In this document: positions 58,268 through 64,000 of the stretch, one piece after another
How the letters are laid out: each line of letters starts with the position of its first letter
Position numbering within the stretch: the first letter of the stretch is position 1
NCBI GenBank assembly: GCA_905331475.1
Contig: CAJNYU010003035.1
Location: 70,554-134,553, forward strand
Direction of reading: 5' to 3'
Length of the DNA stretch: 64,000 nucleotides
Source of the DNA: Rotaria socialis
Taxonomy: Eukaryota; Rotifera; Eurotatoria; Philodinida; Philodinidae
Translations under genes and position numbers: made by a program
Notes under the pieces: model-generated
The model's input: only the letters and a program-made list of their open reading frames with translations
The model's database searches: none
What the model was told of the DNA's origin: nothing

Positions 58268-61200
58268 TTAGATCAAATTGTAATATTCACAAAACTTCTT
58301 TTGTATCGAAAATGAATCACAATTATCGCCAAAATGTGTTCTTCGAAATCGATATATTTGTTCTGGCCGAGCTTCTTTACAATCTTCTACAGGTGTAGCA
58401 AGAAATTTGTTTATGTCAAATTGTTGCGGAATAAGAATATTAAAGCCTCGTTGTTGATATTTATATAAACGTGGAGCTCTTCTCGTGAATTTCGATGTAG
58501 AAAATGGAACAGCATAGCATGTTGTAAAATCAGAGTTTAATGCTTGTAAACATGCAAATGAAATAATTACTTTTTTCGAGTTGAATGCAGCAGCACAAAT
58601 ATCTAGATCAAATGAATGAATAATTCGTGAGATATTAGTAGATGTGGTAGTTGGACGAATAAGTTGAATAATAAGTGATGGTGCGAAATTTTTGTCATGA
58701 AAAATATCATTAATAGTGAATTTTCGATACAAATCAAACTGAACTAGTCTATTGAACCATATAGTTTTTCGTCGAACAAAATATTTGTTTTGTAATCTGT
58801 TTTCTAAATCATCCTAAAAATGTTGATGTTAAATACAAACACATATTGGGAGAAGAACTTAATTTAACTGAATGTTATTTATTGTTGAAATTAAATGGGT
58901 TAACGTAGTTTTTCAAGAATATTTGTTTTGAAATGTATTCTTTAAAAGATTATTTTATTTTTTCTATGTAAAAGATATTCTGATTATTTGTAAATAAACA
59001 AGTATAAAAGTGACTTTGATTTAGAAAAGGATTACCCATAGTTTATATGTATTACGAAATAATGAATAGTTAATGTGAACCGAATAAAGGTAGATATTGT
59101 CAAAATTAAAGCCATTTTAATTTATTCGTTAATTTTTGTTAGGGGCTTAACAGTTTTCAGTTTTATCAAGCAATTCGAGATAACTGTATTTAGGGATAGA
59201 AATGAAGAGAATTCATTATGAATTAATTACTGGAGTTAATTGCTTTGTTAATAGAAGATAAGTCTTGAAAGAAGATTCTGATTAGAAAACTAAGCTTTTT
59301 CATATCATATTACAGATGATCCTTAATAATGCTTTTAAAGAAGAACACTACTTAAATCTTGCCACAGATATTTTAAACAAGTGTTCACTTTCTTTCAGAA
59401 AAAATAAATCAATCTCTGATGTATTTTGAAATAAAGGTCGAGCAAGTAAAGATAAAACAACTGAACCACCAGCAATAATAAAGAGATTCCAATCGATGTA
59501 ATTGCTCCAAGTATGATAATCATATTGAGAAGTAAAATTTTCAAGAAATTGATCGAAGTTGTTAACAATGTCTGGTTTAGATTGATTGTATCCAAAAGTT
59601 TTAAATAATGCATATTCTTCATCGCAAAGTGTACGTGGTTCAAGAAGATCTGTATATATATATACATATTAATTATCAATATCATTTTAATGTTCGCCTT
59701 TTTTTAATTATCTTTAATAAAATTGCTTTTCTTGGTCAATGTTTTTGATATCAACTCTATATTTATCTCATATCAGAGGTGCTTTCTTTATACGTATCAC
59801 TATGATGTTTTCGAAAAAAATATTATTATGGTTCATCAAACAAACAGAAATATGTACTAAGTTATAATGAATTATGATTAAATACAATATTATTTATATG
59901 CATGCACAATTTTTTTTAAAATAAATATTAAAGAAGAAGAAAAAGAATTTTCATGCACGAGTATTCGAAAATATCTAGAGTAGGATAAGATGCTTCATAA
60001 TAAAATGGTGTAAATGACCATAATCGACAATACAAGAAAAACGTAGCTGTAGAATAATATTTTACTGATTTTTGGATCACGTTGAATTTGAAAGCTCCAT
60101 AAACAAAATCGCTCCAATTATAGGAAGACAAAACAAGGCTAATGCGATTTTGAACAATCATAAATGGTGATTTTGGCATGTCAAGTAATGATTTTATTTC
60201 TCTATCAAGTTTAATATTCGACTGTAAACGTAGCAATTGTATTAGATGATAGTTACCAGAGACCGTCACAGGGCATGATTATAAATTGAACTGAAATATT
60301 GAAAAAGGTAAAGACTAAATGAAAATGTTGTAACCGCTGAAAAGTAAAGTACTCATATTTTATTTATCTATATTCGAGAAAATATAAATATGCGCTTAAA
60401 ACATAATTAAATATGAGTAGCAAACAGCAATTAAGATTATCACAAAAATCAGTTCACTGCAAAAATAATGCGTTTATCGTGATCTGGCGAATTGAATATG
60501 TATATAATTTGAATAAGTGAGAAATCGAGTAAATCTTTCACATTTATTCTCCTCAACTCATCGTGCTGGATAAATAAAGACTCTTCAAAATGTACCAGTA
60601 GCAAGAGATTCATTGTGTATTATGGGGTGGTAAGATTTATCATGAAATAAGAGATTTTCTAATTTTGTAGAACCGGGCGAGTTCATATCAAGTGAAAATA
60701 ATTTAAAACATAGAGAACTAAGCATACAAAACTAAAACACGCGAAGAAATTTACCATTAGAACATGTTGAATCTTTAAGTAAAATTTCCTCTGGAACACT
60801 AAGCTCATATCTGAAATCATTTAGAAAAAAACCTCATCATACACATAATTCTTAAATTAGCTCGCTCTCTTATACAATATTAAATGATTCTACCATGTTT
60901 TGCATTTCTCTTTGAAGCAGTATTTTATTTTTATAATTGAATTATATGATAATAAATGAGTAAACTGGTATTGTCCGAACTAGGCATAGTAACAAATTTC
61001 ACAGTGACTGGTGCATAATGACATACATTATAATCCAACACCATGTCAGCATAATCGACTGAAAAATCTGCTATATATCAGTTTATAGGAAAAATTATCA
61101 GGGCGCAGGGCAGGGCAACTTTCTATTTTTTCGCCCTGTCCTAAAACAGGACATGGCAGGACAGGGCTGCCCTGTGACGGTCTCTGATAGTTACTAATAG

Positions 61201-61312
61201 CGAGATGTGATTCGTTGGCCAATGCAAAATGGAATAGATCGATTCCAAATAATTCTTTACTCATACGATCAATTATCTCGCTTGATAACATAGGTAAAAA
61301 TAATACGTCCAT
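58268..61312 (-). pseudogene. GGSV nucleotidyltransferase-like gene split by a transposon
   Basis: Pieces in order on the minus strand: 61312-61187 (MDVLFLPMLSSEIIDRMSKE, then FGIDLFHFALAN); a hAT-like element at 60257-61186; 60248-59928 (HLIQLLRLQSN, then YNWSDFVYGAFKFN); 59649 to about 59360 (RTLCDEEYALFKTF, IDWNLFIIAGGSVVLSLL, TSEIDLFFL); and 58813-58268 (LENRLQNKYFVRRKTIWFN, FDLDICAAAFNSKKVI, RRAPRLYKYQQRGFN). GGSVxxSLL followed by EIDLFFL matches the GGS...DxD nucleotide-binding core of a nucleotidyltransferase-like family with a C-terminal FDLDxC block, found in amoebae, giant viruses and rotifers. The joins after 59928 and before 58813 are not resolved (no clean phase). Whether the protein has enzymatic activity is unknown. 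Confidence 0.45.
60257..61186. mobile_element. hAT-like non-autonomous transposon (930 bp) inside a coding exon
   Basis: Perfect 18-bp inverted ends: CAGAGACCGTCACAGGGC at 60257-60274 and its complement at 61169-61186. The 8-bp direct repeat ATAGTTAC lies on both sides (60249-60256 and 61187-61194). The right end is rich in AGGGCAGGG and GGACAGG words, like the element at 20876-22139 (CAGAGACGTGCACAGG ends), so both belong to one family. No transposase frame. A short stretch inside (about 60754-60815) could encode YELSVPEEILLKDS after a splice acceptor, of unknown meaning. Confidence 0.8.
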
Positions 61313-62965
61313 GCAATGTTATACAAAAAGTTAAACTGAGAATTAAAAATAATGTAATAGAGTCAAATACAAGATAAAATTAAGTGAAGATCATAATTTT
61401 ATTTTTTATGTGCGCTCAAATTGGTGAATACCAAATAAATGAATATTATTAAACGAAAAAAGTTCATAATTTTAGAAAATTGGATAAGTATACATATGAA
61501 TGATGTTAAAGAGAATGAATCGGATGAAATAACTTTAGGAAATAATGAGTATAACGATAAGGATAAATTTGATGAAAGTAGATAATTTATTTAGATATGC
61601 AGATGATGATTTTCATTTGTTTAGAGAAATATTGTAAAATTCTGTTACTATCATGATTATACTAGAAATACAAGCCTAAAAGAAAATGTTTTTATTGGTC
61701 CAGAAAATGATAATAAGACTTCTAATCGAATTAAAATGAATGTACGATATAGAAATTTAGAAATGCATATCTTGTTTTAGTATTCTATTCAAACGGAATG
61801 CCTGATAGTTTTTTTTTGTGGCGGTTGTGATGAAATGAGCAACATTTGTATATACAGAATTTTATGATTCAACTTTAGTCTTGTTCGCTTTGAGTTAATA
61901 ATATAAATCATGAAGTTGATTGCTTTACGTTGGAAATAGAAGAAGTATGTCAAGTTGCAACAATTTATTTTTACATATAATTTATTATAAAGATTCGAGT
62001 GAAATGTTCGGAAAGTCGTCCTCTTTTTATAGTTGAACCATATACTTATGTTTTGGTTCTTCTAATTTGTACTTCGTCAGTGGACTATGGATTTTGTCCT
62101 TCAATTACGATTAGTATCGGATCGATAATGCACTCAAATCACAGTGTTATATTGTTTGGTCAAGTTTGGACGCTTTTTACATAGAAGATTTTACAAGTTA
62201 GTTAAAATTTTATGAGCACTGATTTGGAATCTAAACATATTTGATAACTTAGATTTTAAATAGACTAAGACAATACAGAGTATATTTTAAACTTAGATTT
62301 GCAGTAATAAAAAAACTAATGTAAGTGTATATTTTGTATGATCTAGCTCTTCCTTTTGCACAAGGTTACGCTACTTTCATTGAACGCTGATTTTGTTTTT
62401 AAAAAAATTTTATGACATGTAGCTTTAGCGGGATTGACACACTCTCATAGTTAAAATAGTTCAGGAACGCTCTAAGATTTACTAATAAGTTATTTATATT
62501 TATTTTGAATATTAGTTTATAGAGCGAAAACGTAGATTAATTTATATATATATATATATATAGGGGTTGAAAGATATATGATTTACAGAATTATTTTTGT
62601 TTGAATAATTAAAACAAAAATTAGTATGATTTATTACTAAGTAAGTATTGTACATTATTAACGAAATTTATTGTATTAGACATCATAGTTGTATTTGACT
62701 TATTAGTTCACGTTTTAAAAGATGTAATAGTATAGTTAAGAAGTTCATTGAAAATTTAACATTGACTGAGAAATATGATTTAAAACTTTATGAATTGTGT
62801 ATTTCGATAATAGAATTGGTATTTTTATGAGATAGGAACAGATATTGACTTTAATGAAAATAAATATAATAGCAATGTTATTGAAACAATAAATTAAGTT
62901 ATATATTCATTTTCACAGAATAAAAGTAAAGGTTTAAGATCTGCTGGTGCATCAGGTAAAGCCCA
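61313..62965. other. Gene-free stretch
   Basis: Very AT-rich, with an (AT)n microsatellite at about 62541-62562. Asp/Glu/Asn-rich short frames near 61498-61580 on the plus strand are low-complexity. Nothing recognised. Confidence 0.45.
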
Positions 62966-63576
62966 TCATTTTTTTGCAATATCGTCTATAGAAAGGTCTT
63001 GATTTAAATCATCTGATATACTTTGGATAGTGATGTATATATTACAATTACATTGCAGAAGTAAATCAATAAACTTTAATATATCTTGACAATGAATAGG
63101 TTCATGATACATAGTATGTTTAGAATCAATTTTAAAAAAGTAACCTTTTGTCAAACGAAATTGACGCAGAATATAATAATGATAATCTTGTTGAATAAGC
63201 AGAGCTTGAATATTTTGAGTATTAGATAAAATTAAACTTCGAATAGGACAATTACTATTCTCTAATTTATTAATTTGTAGAAGCTGTATATTAAAAATAT
63301 GACGGAGAGCTGCGTCTAAAACTTGAATATCATAATCTCCACTGTTTTCGTAATAGTATTGTGTAATTCGTATCGAATCTCCATTTCTACATATTTGTTC
63401 AGCAGCCGCTAAATTGTTAGCTATTTCTACTAAATACTCATCACTAAATAAATCAAGATTTTGTGCAAGCGCACGAAGAGAGTGTCGTCCACAATAATTT
63501 CGATCTTGTTCCTCACAAATGATGATATTCTGAGAATTTTTCAAAAATGAATGTTTAAAATAAATTTGATATGTCA
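62966..63576 (-). CDS. Josephin-domain deubiquitinase (ataxin-3 family)
   Basis: A Josephin cysteine protease domain, which cleaves ubiquitin chains. Numbering from the frame at 63577: the catalytic block is EEQDRNYCGRHSLRALAQN with Gln24 five residues before Cys29, the same spacing as ataxin-3. A helical arm follows (LFSDEYLVEIANNLAAAEQ). SGDYDIQVLDAALRHIF corresponds to the conserved GxxxIQVxxxAL segment. His133 lies in DYHYYILRQF, and Asp151 in FFKIDSKHT replaces the usual Asn. The tail DDLNQDLSIDDIAKK may be a degenerate ubiquitin-interacting helix. The N-terminal 17 residues are probably intron: a splice acceptor (TTCTCAG, exon from 63529) puts the domain directly after upstream coding sequence. 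There is no ATG at the frame start. See the neighbouring helicase exons. Confidence 0.7.
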
Positions 63577-63579
63577 CAT

Positions 63580-64000
63580 TTTAACCGTTTCATATCACCA
63601 CAATCTGAAGTAGTTTGTATAGAAACTTTATATGATGGTATTGGTGATAATTTAGGGATATTCAATGACTGTGATAGACACCAATCAGTATAGTTCTATA
63701 ATAAGATATAGTTAATCATAATATAATTCAAATAAAAAATATGACCTCGGATTGTAGATATTGTTCAATTTGAATTGGAAACTCTTCTTCTAATTTATGC
63801 AAGCGGGCCATTTCAAGTAATGCTGCTTTAGACACCTAGTACATGAATTTATGTTAATTAATAGTCAACAAGGGTGGATTACTTTGAACGATTTACGCTC
63901 GTATGCTAAGATTACAATATCGGTTAATTTTCGTGTACGACTTAAAATCGTGTAGAACATTCCAGGTTTCCAATTTATGTCGGTGAGATCAACAACTAAC
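63580..64000 (-). CDS. C-terminal part of a Pif1-like (SF1B) helicase, runs off the window
   Basis: Three exons read toward lower coordinates: 64000-63883 (VVDLTDINWKPGMFYTILSR, then TRKLTDIVILAYERKSFK), 63835-63746 (VSKAALLEMARLHKLEEEF, IEQYLQSE) and 63695 to about 63580 (NYTDWCLSQSLNIPKLSP, SDCGDMKR). The introns (47 and 50 nt, GT-AG) keep phase 0. MFYTILSRTRKLTDIVIL is helicase motif VI of the Pif1/RecD2 group, and KSFKVSKAALLEMARL matches the usual end of Pif1-like proteins in genomes and Helitrons. The ATPase motifs would lie beyond 64000. The third exon leads directly toward the Josephin domain 50 bases away, suggesting a fusion. The last junction needs a one-base frame change or an unrecognised splice site, so the fusion is not proved. 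Confidence 0.6.

Overview
The window looks like nuclear DNA of a small-genome invertebrate, most likely a bdelloid rotifer. It is AT-rich. Introns are very short (about 50-75 nt, GT-AG) with consistent phases. Gene families typical of those animals are present: TPR fragments, a B-box/beta-propeller protein, EGF-7TM receptors, a membrane PARP-like protein, a bacterial-type CHAP amidase and P-loop NTPases. Many short non-autonomous DNA transposons with clean target-site duplications are interspersed. The species assignment is inference from gene content; no rRNA or mitochondrial marker is present.

Layout. 0.5-1.1 kb: frameshifted TPR remnant. 2.4-2.7 kb: first of four CCGGAT-rich repeats. 4.0-8.6 kb: tandem pair of EGF-7TM receptors on the minus strand, the first interrupted by an assembly gap with duplicated flanks. 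8.9-10.7 kb: TA-flanked element with 17-bp inverted ends, a ~75-bp periodic splice-site array and a nested TTAA hairpin element. 11.7-12.4 kb: CHAP amidase. 12.5-14.4 kb: foldback element carrying a second element. 16.6-17.7 kb: broken B-box gene. 18.9-19.8 kb: glycosyltransferase. 20.9-22.1 kb: hAT-like element. 22.1-27.9 kb: no recognisable gene.

27.9-31.7 kb: an 11-exon type I membrane protein with a tandemly duplicated three-exon cassette. 33.9-37.6 kb: head-to-head P-loop NTPase paralogs, one frameshifted. 38.0-39.3 kb: multi-pass membrane PARP-like protein. 42.4-44.8 kb: complete type IV-like diacylglycerol kinase with a hairpin element in intron 1. 45.5-46.9 kb: archaemetzincin. 48.8-55.5 kb: more CCGGAT repeats around an unrecognised zinc-ribbon coding region and a BEN-like pseudogene.

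55.7-64 kb is a very AT-rich, all-minus-strand group: an RPA-like OB-fold/zinc-ribbon protein with an in-frame stop, a GGSV nucleotidyltransferase-like gene split by a hAT-like insertion whose removal restores the reading frame, and, at the right edge, the end of a Pif1-like helicase followed closely by a Josephin deubiquitinase domain. The RPA-like/helicase/Josephin combination is the best candidate for an undescribed module. Several reading-frame breaks fall in homopolymers, so some apparent pseudogenes may be base-call errors.
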